From the NCBI RefSeq assembly GCF_037042905.1, contig NC_087252.1:17563701-17627700 (forward strand): DNA of 64,000 nt. The letters run 5' to 3'. The translations under genes were made by a program, and so were the position numbers. Under the pieces are notes generated by a model. It was not told the DNA's origin, made no database searches, and saw only the letters and a program-made list of their open reading frames with translations. The DNA comes from Lytechinus pictus (taxonomy: Eukaryota; Echinodermata; Echinoidea; Temnopleuroida; Toxopneustidae). Below, piece after piece: positions 12,624-21,475 of this stretch (its first letter is position 1; each line of letters opens with the position of its first letter).

Positions 12624-13236
12624 ACACAAAACCTCAGTGCGACGCGATTTTTCAAGTGTCAATGTTTGCTGTGCCCCTGCATGCATTCATGCCCCTTTTC
12701 CGTTTATTTTCAAAATCCTTGAGGAAACATTTCATGTAGTTCCAATAACAGCAAGATTATCACAATGTTGACAGAGGGTATGAATGAACTATGACACTTC
12801 ATGAAGAAGATGTTCAGAAAATCTATCTCATTGAAAGAATTGTATTGCCAACAGATGGTTCGTGATGAACTATTACATTTATTATTTGGATAATGTGGCC
12901 AATAGATGGCGTTGCTATATCATTTTAGAATAAATTTATTTGGAAACTGTACTTTCAGAGAAGTTTAGAATATCTCCTTTACAGTAAAGTAACATTGCAG
13001 ATAGAATTAAGGCGCTCAATCGCATCGTCAAATCTGTAAATTTAATATAGGCCTACGATGTGACATGATTGAAAGCACTTCATTGCGGCGTACATTGCTC
13101 TGTTTTGACGGCGTTACGGCAATGTTACGGCGGCGTAAGTTGGCGCTAGTGGCGCTAAGGCGCATCTAACGGCAAAGTCATGAACACTGCGCCTCATGGC
13201 GTCATAGTTTGACAATACTCAGCATGGTCAAAGCAA

Positions 13237-13272
13237 TATAAAGTGGTGATGCAAGTGTTGCACTGTCATTTG
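13237..13272 (+). promoter_or_regulatory. Probable core promoter of the zinc-finger gene
   Basis: TATAAAG at 13,237-13,243 is followed about 29 bases later by a pyrimidine-CA-type initiator (GTCATTTG, TCA at 13,266-13,268). The start codon is at 13,297, so the 5' leader would be only about 30 bases. The site lies inside the unique core, just past the left arm. The spacing matches metazoan TATA/initiator promoters; use in vivo is inferred. Confidence 0.55.
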
Positions 13273-13296
13273 CAAGCTTAACATCTTCAGATCAAC

Positions 13297-13917
13297 ATGA
13301 ATACTCTCTCAAACCGATTTGCTTGTTCCTTATGCGATAAGACGTATAGTCGCAGGTTTGACGTGAAGAGGCACGAACAAACTGCGCATCGAGAAATGGA
13401 AACGGATGAGGAACCGAATGAAACTGAATCTGAGAATGAAGACTCCAGTGATAATGAAAATATCATAGAGGAAGATTCTAAAATGATAAAATCAGAAAGC
13501 AAAGAAGAAGACAATGGAGATCCTGAAGACAACCTGGTTTATCAAGAATGGTTCAAACTAGCTCTAGCAGCAACCGATGAGATGAGAAATGAAAAGTACG
13601 AAAAATATATCTCAAGGGGTATGAGTGAGGTAGAAGCTCAAGAGAATGCTCACACAACAGTTTTATGGGCAGTCAAACGAATCTTCTTCGACCACTACTC
13701 TTACTTCTTGCGACATAGCTTGTATCTTGAAGAAGATGACACCAATCTTGACATTCTATCTGATATCAAAGAAAGAGTAGAGAATGGAATGGATATTCGG
13801 AAAGCAATTCAACGCGTGTTGGCCAGACACAGAACAAAGTTTGATGTCCTATTTCAATACCAGGAAGAAGAGAAGGATGAAGAAGAGATGGAAGGGACTG
13901 AAGAAACCGACAACTAG
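13297..13917 (+). CDS. 206-aa single C2H2 zinc-finger protein of the 5.3-kb element
   Basis: It is the only gene in the unique core between the two 2.1-kb arms. Residues 8-31 form one classical C2H2 finger: C10-x2-C13, then H26-x4-H31, with the aromatic Phe8 and Tyr17 in place. Residues about 34-80 are very acidic and Ser/Glu-rich. Residues about 80-185 look like a mostly helical domain with a WF..AL start, a central WAVKRIFFDHYSYFLRHSLYL block and charged helices. The C-terminus (about 187-206) is again acidic. The ORF is complete and uninterrupted, unlike most element ORFs in this window. The ATG at 13,297 is chosen because the finger begins within ten codons and a TATA box lies 60 bp upstream. 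I do not recognise the C-terminal family. A DNA-binding role, for example at the arms of its own element, is inference. It shows no similarity to Polinton polymerase, integrase, protease, ATPase or capsid motifs. Confidence 0.75.
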   Translation: MNTLSNRFACSLCDKTYSRRFDVKRHEQTAHREMETDEEPNETESENEDSSDNENIIEEDSKMIKSESKEEDNGDPEDNLVYQEWFKLALAATDEMRNEKYEKYISRGMSEVEAQENAHTTVLWAVKRIFFDHYSYFLRHSLYLEEDDTNLDILSDIKERVENGMDIRKAIQRVLARHRTKFDVLFQYQEEEKDEEEMEGTEETDN

Positions 13918-14224
13918 TTCACATAATTATACAGAACAAACTTTGTAGATTGTAGAAAGCTGTACTTGTATTATGATCATGATGAAATGATATATTTTCC
14001 ATGCTGATAACTTCCAAGAAAGTGACCAAATATATTAAAATGAATGTACTTTCTGATACTATACAGATTTGAAATCTGCATTGCTTGTTAATATCTTGTT
14101 TCATACTTGAATTAAAATTACAAAATTTGCTGATGTGAAATATTTTTTTGCATGTGTTTGTTTTTCTTCTCTTGTGCTTTGTTGTTAGACGAATTGATAC
14201 GATTAAACGCCTTCTATCAACAAA

Positions 14225-14230
14225 AATAAA
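14225..14230 (+). terminator. AATAAA poly(A) signal after the zinc-finger ORF
   Basis: A canonical AATAAA lies about 310 bases after the stop codon, at the inner edge of the right arm. An ATTAAA variant at about 14,034 is an alternative. With the TATA box it makes a complete short transcription unit that fits inside the unique core. Confidence 0.45.
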
Positions 14231-14238
14231 AATTGAAT

Positions 14239-16368
14239 TCATGACTTTGCCGTTAGATGCGCCGTAACGCCACCTTACGCCGCCGTAACATTGCCGTAAC
14301 GCCATCAAAACAGAGCAATGTACGCCGCAATGAAGTGCTTTCAATCATGTCACATCGTAGGCCTATATTAAATTTACAGATTTGACGATGCGATTGAGCG
14401 CCTTAATTCTATCTGCAATGTTACTTTACTGTAAAGGAGATATTCTAAACTTCTCTGAAAGTACAGTTTCCAAATAAATTTATTCTAAAATGATATAGCA
14501 ACGCCATCTATTGGCCACATTATCCAAATAATAAATGTAATAGTTCATCACGAACCATCTGTTGGCAATACAATTCTTTCAATGAGATAGATTTTCTGAA
14601 CATCTTCTTCATGAAGTGTCATAGTTCATTCATACCCTCTGTCAACATTGTGATAATCTTGCTGTTATTGGAACTACATGAAATGTTTCCTCAAGGATTT
14701 TGAAAATAAACGGAAAAGGGGCATAAATGCATGCAGGGGCACAGCAAACATTGACACTTGAAAAATCGCGTCGCACTGAGGTTTTGTGTTTATAATAGTA
14801 ATTATAATAACAATAGTAATGATAATAACAATAGTAATAATAATAATAATAATAGTAATAATAATAATAAGAACAATAGTAATAATAATAATAATAATAA
14901 CATTCCTAAAACATAACAATCTCAAAAGAGTGAAAGTTATTTTTTTGTTTTATTAAATCAAATCCTTGCAAACATAAAATTTGACGATTTGATCCGATTT
15001 AGTGCCCTCTGCAAATATATTTCCCATAAAAAATGAGATATCCTGAACTTCGGTCTCGGGAAATACAAAATTGAATAAAAAATTATTCCAAATGATAAAG
15101 TGCCCTTTATCGTCAACATTGATACATTCATGCTCTTTGAATTGACACTCAATCTGAATATTGGTTTTTTTCGAGGTTGAAGATTTTTTAAATAAACGGA
15201 GGGGCATGCAGGGTCATGGTACAAATAATTGAAAGAAGTGTTAACCCCCACTATCGGATAAATAGAGAGTGTGTGTTTCTGTTAGAGTGTGTGAGTGTTT
15301 GTACTTCAGTTTTTACAGACATGTATCTATGAGAAATGATGGTTTATAATTGGGACCGACATTTAACATCATATCTTCAATCACCAAAGTTCATCGATCG
15401 AACTCATTGCCAAATGGTAAATTGTGATCCTTCTATACCGCAACCCATGACGCCGTTAGACGCCGCAACGCCGCACTGATGGAATAATATGAGGGAATGA
15501 AGTGGATTCCAGCTAAATTCTCTTATTACCCCCACAAGGAACAACCCCATGATCATGACGATGCTGATGTTTCGCCGTAGACGCTACAACGCCAAGATGG
15601 TGGCAAACTGGCGGAATGAGACGTACCGATTGGGTGACAGCTATTTCCTGCCTGAAACCATGGAAAAAGTAATGTTAAATTGTAAGCGACCCCCCTCCCT
15701 GAAATTATATTCACTGTGTAACCAATAATCCTATACCACTCTAACTTCATGACCATATCGAGGGCCACTAATCAATGATGTATCCCTATGGTCACCTTAA
15801 CCAAGTGTTTCACGAGGTCACCGTTATTTCATAATTATGCAACTACAATATGGCTTCCTGCAGATGTCTTGAAGACTACTTGGCTTTAGCTTTATCCAAA
15901 GATGAGCTGCTTGGCAAACATCTACCTGCATCCAAAACCACCAAGAGTGAACTTGACCAACACATCCCTAATTCTATTGTCCCATCATCAATCCATACCC
16001 TCCACACGCACAGATGAGCTGCTTGGCAAACATCTACCTGCATCCAAAACCACCAAGAGTGAACTTGACCAACACACACCCCTAATTCTATTGTCCCATC
16101 ATCAATCCATACTCTCCACACATTACCAAAAAATATCCATGTCCAACTTGACCGCTTTGTCTAACATAAATTTTAAAATTAATTATGTTCATCCCCATAA
16201 CGACTCTTCGCTTTTGACCTCACCGATATCAACAAACACCTAATTGATAATTAATTAATAATTAACTAATAATCAATTAATAATTAACTAATTATTAATA
16301 ATTCATTAATAATTAACTATGTTAATCCCCTCTACCCGAAGTTGTCCAAACAGACTACTATATCTTCT
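14239..16368. repeat. Right terminal inverted repeat
   Basis: Reverse complement of the left arm, matching from TTCATGACTTTGCCG at the inner edge to the terminal CTATATCTTCT. Small differences include CCCGAAGTTG against the left arm's CAACTTCCGG region near the tip and the TTA/TAA change in the 84-codon ORF. Confidence 0.92.
14953..15207 (-). CDS. 84-codon ORF in the right arm, possibly coding
   Basis: The frame reads MPLRLFKKSSTSKK then a stretch with mixed hydrophobic and charged residues (for example GHFIIWNNFLFNF and SFFMGNIFAEGTKSD). That is more protein-like than the Ile-rich or Ser-rich artefacts nearby. A diverged second start of the same type (MPLFRLFSKS) occurs further in, past the (ATT)n run, suggesting an old local duplication. 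No family is recognised. The left-arm copy is interrupted. It may be a decayed exon of an ancestral element gene or a chance ORF. Confidence 0.3.
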   Translation of the reverse strand: MPLRLFKKSSTSKKTNIQIECQFKEHECINVDDKGHFIIWNNFLFNFVFPETEVQDISFFMGNIFAEGTKSDQIVKFYVCKDLI

Positions 16369-16374
16369 AATGGA
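16369..16374. repeat. Target-site duplication AATGGA, right copy
   Basis: Directly follows the terminal TATCTTCT and leads into AACATATGATAAAC, which in copy B is contiguous with the sequence left of the insertion. Confidence 0.93.
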
Positions 16375-16936
16375 AACATATGATAAACATTTCAAAGGGA
16401 GGAAGGCTAATGGTAACTGTGATTTAAGAATAAAACTTGACAATACTTTTTTTAAACAAAGGTGTCTACTAGGATCATAGGGATGTTCGTTAAAGGTCAA
16501 CTTTGATGGAATTATCACTTGAAACACATCAGTAAATCATTTTCTCGAAATATAAACTACACTATATTGAATACATTGAACCTGACAAAATAATATGCAT
16601 TTTTCACAATAGTCTTATTCTACCTGCTGTGTCATGTTGCAGTTCTCTTTGGACAATATGAAGGAAAGTCACATATGAAGTTCTTCTGTTGTAGACAAAG
16701 CAATTTTCTATTCTATGCTAGTTTGTTTGGTTACCCTTACCACATTGTCAATGTCTGGCTGTTGATGATATCCATTTCCTTCAAACTTCCCTTTTAATCT
16801 ATCGATTCAGTGCCGAAATGTTACCTGCCCGCATTTTCACTATGTTTCCACAAGAATGCTATCCATATCCAACATATAAGTGAAGCATTTAATATGGACT
16901 TTTACAACCCTCGCACGTTGTTGGCTCACAAAGCTA

Positions 16937-17041
16937 TATGGTCCCGATGTTTGGAATTCCCTATCCACGTGTAGTAGGAATTTATTATTAGTTTATTCCT
17001 TCAAAAGTGCAGTTAAACGAATACTCATCTTGCAGGTTTAA
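16937..17041 (+). pseudogene. C-terminal tail of the non-LTR reverse-transcriptase relic (copy A)
   Basis: Reads YGPDVWNSLSTCSRNLL then VYSFKSAVKRILILQV and a stop. This is the 'G..lWNsLP....sFK..vK' ending typical of CR1/Jockey-type reverse transcriptases, and the LINE at 21 kb ends the same way (MWNSLL...FKTGLKRL). The catalytic part lies at 10,799-11,035, now separated by the 5.3-kb insertion and some decayed sequence. Copy B has the same tail at 52,605-52,709; copy C has lost it. Confidence 0.7.
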
Positions 17042-17295
17042 TTCTCTCACAAAAGCAATATTTGTTGTACTATATGTTTTTAATCAAAGATTTTTTTAAT
17101 TTCGGGTAATTACACCCTGGCATAGGCCCTATTTTCTAAATAATTGTATTTTCAACTGTGGAAAAAAAATCATTTGTCTATTTGTAGTCATAATCAACCT
17201 AATTTGAAAATTCCTTAGTATGTATTTTATAATTTCAAAGGCGGGACAATGTATCAAGGTTATTCAGATATTGACTGATGGGGTGTGTAATATAA

Positions 17296-17419
17296 ACATT
17301 CTTTGGACCGCCGGATTCATATTTTCCCGAGGGGTTATTTTTTCCCTGAAGTGCGCAGCGCTGAGAGAAAATATGAACACGAGGGAAAATATAAATCCTT
17401 TAGGCGGTCCAAAGAATGT
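17296..17419. mobile_element. 124-bp hairpin MITE (copy A)
   Basis: Perfect 17-base inverted ends, ACATTCTTTGGACCGCC and complement, with further partly paired sequence inside (TTCATATTTTCCC against GAGGGAAAATATAAA). Also at 52,964-53,087. No ORF of its own. Confidence 0.7.
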
Positions 17420-18409
17420 CTATTTTACATACCCAACCATTCAATATCTTTTATATTAGATAGCCTGAAGTGATGGAGATTCTGTATATAGACTCTAATT
17501 TGTAGAGAAACTAGACCTAGGCCTAGATGAAACTAGATCTAGATCCACTAGATCTAGATCAACTAACAAAATATAGAATGTACTTACCAGATCCATTCCC
17601 TGCAAAAATTCCAATTCCAACAGAGATAAAGCCAAAAGCATCGATAAGGAAAACAGTCATAGCGGTAGTCTACATCCCAATGAAATTCCAACCGTTCCGA
17701 CTGTTCAACGTAATAACAACAAACACGAACGCAACATAATTACATAGGGTACGATGCAGTATTGTCTACTTGTTTATTATGTTTACAGTACACTGATGAA
17801 AGTGTTACTGTACTACCCTTTTCTGGTCCACATCCTAATTGTTTGATACAAAGTTCATTTGAGATGAGGACTGTGAGTCCGGTCCAGGTCCAGGACACAG
17901 GGCTAAATGAGATCCATGTTGATTATGAGCTGTGACATCAGATGCACAAATTTGGGAATGAGATATAACAGGACCAGATGGCAGCCTACTGATTGATCAA
18001 GGTTTTCCTGAGGCTGATCTCTCTGTTGTCGAACCAGGACTTGGTCCAGGACCCAATGTGGATCTCTGTAGATCCTGAGGCTGACTAATAACGTCAGGTG
18101 CAGAATCTGGTGGTGGATGAGATGAAACAGGACTAGGTGGTGGCCTGGTGACTGTACTTGGTGGTCCTGATCTTTCTTTTGCTTAACCAGATCCAGGACC
18201 AGGACCAAATCTGGCACTAGCTTTAGACCTTGTACTACTAGGACTAGAAAGCGTAACCTTCAACTGACAATTCTATGACGAGCATAAGCTCATTGGTGGT
18301 TTATGTCCTTCGTCAACTCGAGATTAATGTTTAAGACTTGACGTTTTAGCTTTACTGCTTATGCTTTTCCTTGTGTTCCCCAATACATTCTTACCAACAA
18401 CCTGATGAT

Positions 18410-18557
18410 CACACCATGGCACATTTTGTTGGTATACCAACAAAATGTGCCATGGTGTGATAAAAATGTCAAACATGACAGCGGTCCAGTCCCAGGGACA
18501 GTAGAACAATATATTGTTCTACTGTCCCTGGGACTGGACCGCTTTCATGTTTGACAT
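18410..18557. repeat. Two adjacent near-perfect hairpins inside the copy A Crypton relic
   Basis: Hairpin 1 (18,410-18,459) is centred at GGTATACC. Hairpin 2 (18,466-18,557) is centred at AACAATATATTGTT and has one mismatch in 46-base arms. Copy B has only the left arm of hairpin 1 joined to the right arm of hairpin 2 (54,081-54,148 region), uninterrupted. The extra sequence in A is therefore an inverted copy of both flanking pieces, placed between them. Confidence 0.85.
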
Positions 18558-19200
18558 TTTTTTGAGACGCACTTGATTTGGGGCGTTGCCAAAAAAAACG
18601 GAAAGTCACGATTCAGATGCAAAACATATTCACAGAACGACTTGACGGGACAATGGTCATCCTTCGTCTCATACATCCGACCACATTGGCTCCTTGAGTC
18701 ATCATGTTTGTCTCCTCTGTGATTTTTAGTCAGTTTATCCTTCGCAAGATAAACATATCTCCTATGGCTAAAATCTGTAGCAATAGCAAAGTCGTCTGTC
18801 CTTAGATCCTTGAGATTCCCCCTGCCTCTGTTACACAGGTGTAACATGATTCACAAACACAGCATTATTGAGACCTCTCGGAGTAGAACGGTCCAAGTCT
18901 CACGAGGTCATTATTTTTTTAAGGTCTTCCTTACTAATAGGATCCTTGTGTGTAATTGAACCCTTTCCTTCAGCTTTCAGTTTATGGAGGACTGCAGCAA
19001 ACATGTCGTTTGCACGTCTAAATTCAACACTGTTCATAATGTCCATTGCCTTTTTTTTTTAAAGAAAGTGCCTCTAGAGACCATGGCGTATTGTGACCAT
19101 GGAACTCTTTGCGTACCATTGACCAGTTCCCCGCCACTCCTCTGCGTAGAATGACCGAATGCACTCGCATAACTCTTGCTCCGAGTAATCCGTATCCACA
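18545..19200 (-). pseudogene. Crypton-type tyrosine recombinase pseudogene (copy A)
   Basis: Minus strand. The N-terminal part (about 19,200-18,870) matches the RSFYAEEWRGNGQWYAKSS...GLQRHF pattern of DUF3504 proteins but has TAG where copy B has CAG. The next part (18,847-18,545) reads LHLCNRGRGNLKDLRTDDF, then KLTKNHRGDKHDD and MYETKDDHCPVKSFCEYVL, the conserved core with the RGR arginine of the recombinase. Copy A is further interrupted by a double hairpin just downstream. The C-terminal catalytic His-x-x-Arg and Tyr motifs are not found. It is dead as a recombinase. Confidence 0.65.
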
Positions 19201-19400
19201 GCACAGATCTAGGCTCCCTTTTGAAGTATTGTTGAATTAAACTGGGACTGGACCTGGACCTGGACCGGACTCATGCACTGCACTACAACAATTTTAAATT
19301 ACTCTGTACTATACTCGCCCCGAAAATTTATTGCAACATTGATATCGAGTGTTGATCGATTGCAAACGATCGCTACTTTAGTCCCACATATGGAGGTGGA

Positions 19401-19475
19401 GGTGCCGTGGCCGAGTGGTATAAGGCGCCTGGCTATACACGGAAAGTCCGGGGTTCGATCCCCGGCCGCGGCACC
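19401..19475 (+). repeat. tRNA-derived SINE-like head (copy A)
   Basis: The sequence has a Pol III A box (TGGCCGAGTGG), a B box (GGTTCGATCC) and complementary ends GGTGCCG/CGGCACC, and resembles tRNA-Leu/Ser. The anticodon arm (CCTGG...CACGG) does not pair properly, and the T arm and acceptor are offset by extra bases. It is therefore a tRNA-derived repeat head rather than a working tRNA gene. A tail with GAGCAAGGCATTTAATC follows to about 19,565, as in tRNA-derived SINEs. It occurs again at 54,986-55,060, unchanged. Confidence 0.65.
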
Positions 19476-21475
19476 TATGGCCGTGAGCAAGGCATTTAAT
19501 CTACAATGCTCTTTGATCCTGCTTTCAAATAAATGGAAATGCTATATGCATTATTGGTAACTAGGTGTGCACCATGTGAAAACGTGATGTACACTTAAGC
19601 CATCACTCTGATTTCTACTCAGATTTTGCAACAAAAAAACGCGCAAAGATCCGTTGTTTTCGCACTTCAACTCGTTGTCGTTTTTTTAATATTGAGTCAA
19701 TATCAAAAAGTGAAGCAGATCTAGAAAATTTAGATTTTCAGCTTTATTATCATTTTAATCATATCAAATATGTAGAATTTAAGATACCGTCATTTTAGAC
19801 TTACATTTTTCAAGTTTCCCCCAATTTTGTGTGAGAGAGGGCTACAAATCAAGGACTTCACATATCTTTTGCTCTGATAACTTCGCGCCAAATCAAGCCA
19901 AGTAAGAAAGTGAAACATCATCTGAAAGTTCAGATCACTATGATTACAATGATATAACATCCATTTTGATTAGTTAAAAAAAAAGTACCGTCATTTTTTA
20001 ATCCAATCTCTTTGTTCGTTTCAAAATGTTGACATTTTGCGCGGTCAGAGTAAACCCGTGGTTGCCAAGGACAACCCATGCATAATATGCGTGTTGCAGC
20101 TCGGTGATCGAACCTTATGCTGCAGCCCGAGCTTTGGGGAGCTTTGTCGAATTTTATTGGTGAGTTGCATTGTTTTTTTTTTCAGAGGAACTAAATCAAA
20201 TATTTTACCATCTTAACAGTAGTATACTTTACGAATCACACAGGGAATCCTTTTGAATAATTCCAAAAAGAAATTAAGTTTTATTGAAAATTTTGAAGGC
20301 ATGCCTAATCGCTCCCTGTGTCAAATTCTACACGAAGACGTTGTGTGTTAGTACTAGGATCGTTCCATTTTGTCTACGGTAGATAGTAAGTTGTCTTATA
20401 AACCGGCGTAGGCCCTATATGACTGGGTGTGTATGCACGTTCACGTCCAGCCGGGCTGGGGCCCCGGGCCGGGTACCGAAGCAGAGCGGTGGGTATGGAT
20501 ATGCATCCCAACACATGTTTACATAAACACACTTCTCCAGTCATAATAAATAAACGAGATGGCGGTTCAGAGCATTGTTACTATCTATATACATACACTG
20601 TACATTATTTACAATGTAAAATAACATGCATTTCCGTGCAGCGAACGTAATTGAGGCGCGCAGTAATTTTCTCTCCGGACTGCGTACTTTTATACCCCTC
20701 ATATCCGAATGGATCAGTCCGAGCCTTTTTTTTTCTGTGACGTGTCAGACCGCGCGTCGTGTCCCGAGTCGCGTCAGTAGCATTCGAAGAGGCTCTGCAG
20801 ACAGGTGTGTCTACAATACCGTGTTTACACTTAATCGGCATTTGAATCGGCTCGCGGTTCTGAACCGCGAGCCGATTCAGCATCGGCTTTTTCATAGCGT
20901 GTAAACGCGAGCAACTTGAATCGGCTCGCGGTTCAGAACCGGCAATTTGCACCACCAAAGTAGTAGGTTCTGAACCGTGAGCCGATGCAGAATCGGCTTT
21001 TTTACTACGTGTAAACAGAAAGCCGATTCAGCAGCCGATTAGCCCGTCACAAGGGCAAGGTGCACCAGAGCAAACTACATCGAATGACTAAAATTGATAG
21101 ACTGTGCCACACATACGATTAAATCTGTGTAGAATATATCATATTTCTACTTCTTGTGCAATCAGGATTAGCAAACTTGTGAATATGACGAAGTTATGGA
21201 ATTTGTTTGAGTGAGACCTAATTATTTTGTGTGTACTCTGTGGGAACTATACTGCTCCATAGTCCCGTTTGTACAATACGGTGCTGGTCTTCTTTGATCG
21301 TCGCAATAAACTTCTTCAATCATAACACAGGATAAACTCGTTTGTATCCTGTTTATTTTATGTGGATGGTATTTTACTCCGTATGTTTGTTGGAATCATC
21401 AACCTGGAATTTGTTTAGTTCCTTGGAATAATCAATATTGTGTGATATTATACAGCCTTATGTTCCGGAAGGATT

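Larger units (their letters stand above)
11042..13184. repeat. Left terminal inverted repeat
   Basis: It is the mirror image of 14,239-16,368. Order inward: terminal AGAAGATATAG; an AT-rich satellite-like TTAATTATTAA patch (about 11,090-11,170); a two-unit tandem duplication; several CpG-rich 'GGCGTC/GGCGCC' patches; a degenerate ORF; an (ATT)n run; and the inner boundary GGCAAAGTCATGAA. Most differences between the arms are single bases, plus run-length changes in (ATT)n, so the arms are young or are kept alike by conversion. Confidence 0.92.
11042..16368. mobile_element. 5.3-kb Polinton-ended element with giant terminal inverted repeats and one zinc-finger gene
   Basis: The ends are perfect inverted repeats, AGAAGATATAGTAGTCTG at 11,042 and its complement ending at 16,368, extending into arms of about 2.1 kb that differ at only occasional bases. 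A 6-bp duplication (AATGGA) flanks it. Copy B supplies the empty site, so the boundaries are known to the base. A 6-bp target duplication with 5'-AG ends and long inverted repeats is the established signature of Polintons/Mavericks. Those are normally 15-20 kb and encode DNA polymerase B, a retroviral-type integrase, a protease, a packaging ATPase and capsid proteins; none of these is here. About 1.05 kb of unique DNA between the arms holds a single gene. I infer a non-autonomous, one-gene derivative mobilised in trans. IS3EU and Dada also make duplications of about 6 bp and are less likely alternatives. Confidence 0.85.
17874..19273 (-). mobile_element. Crypton-like gene relic framed by 21-bp inverted repeats (copy A)
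   Basis: TGAGTCCGGTCCAGG... (17,874-17,894) and its exact 21-base complement (19,253-19,273) bracket a minus-strand pseudogene of the DUF3504/KIAA1958-type tyrosine-recombinase family. The 3' third of the coding strand is full of GGTCCAGGACC-type six-base repeats giving a Pro/Ser/Gly-rich tail. Cryptons normally have no terminal inverted repeats, so the framing repeats are either part of a composite unit or the outermost members of the same GGACCT repeat family. The copy B equivalent is 53,542-54,862. Confidence 0.6.
16375..20818. repeat. Copy A, right block of the duplication (continued)
   Basis: Continues the match to copy B (52,041-56,405) with very few differences. It contains the reverse-transcriptase tail, a hairpin MITE, the Crypton-like relic and the tRNA-derived SINE-like head, each listed separately. 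The stretch from about 19,570 to 20,400 has no recognisable feature. Confidence 0.85.

Noticed and set aside
11042-16368. The large palindrome as a mere assembly artefact
   Set aside because: The arms differ at scattered bases, the ends carry a perfect 6-bp duplication, and copy B provides a matching empty site; an artefact would not produce these.
17903-18217. 104-codon ORF (and its 118-codon homologue at 53,571-53,927)
   Set aside because: It is in the wrong frame over the GGTCCAGGACC-rich tail of the Crypton relic; the Leu/Val/His composition comes from the six-base repeat.
19401-19475. A functional tRNA-Leu or tRNA-Ser gene
   Set aside because: Pol III boxes and terminal pairing are good, but the anticodon stem has at least two mismatches, the T arm and acceptor are offset by extra bases, and the unit has a SINE-like tail and lies in a repeat.
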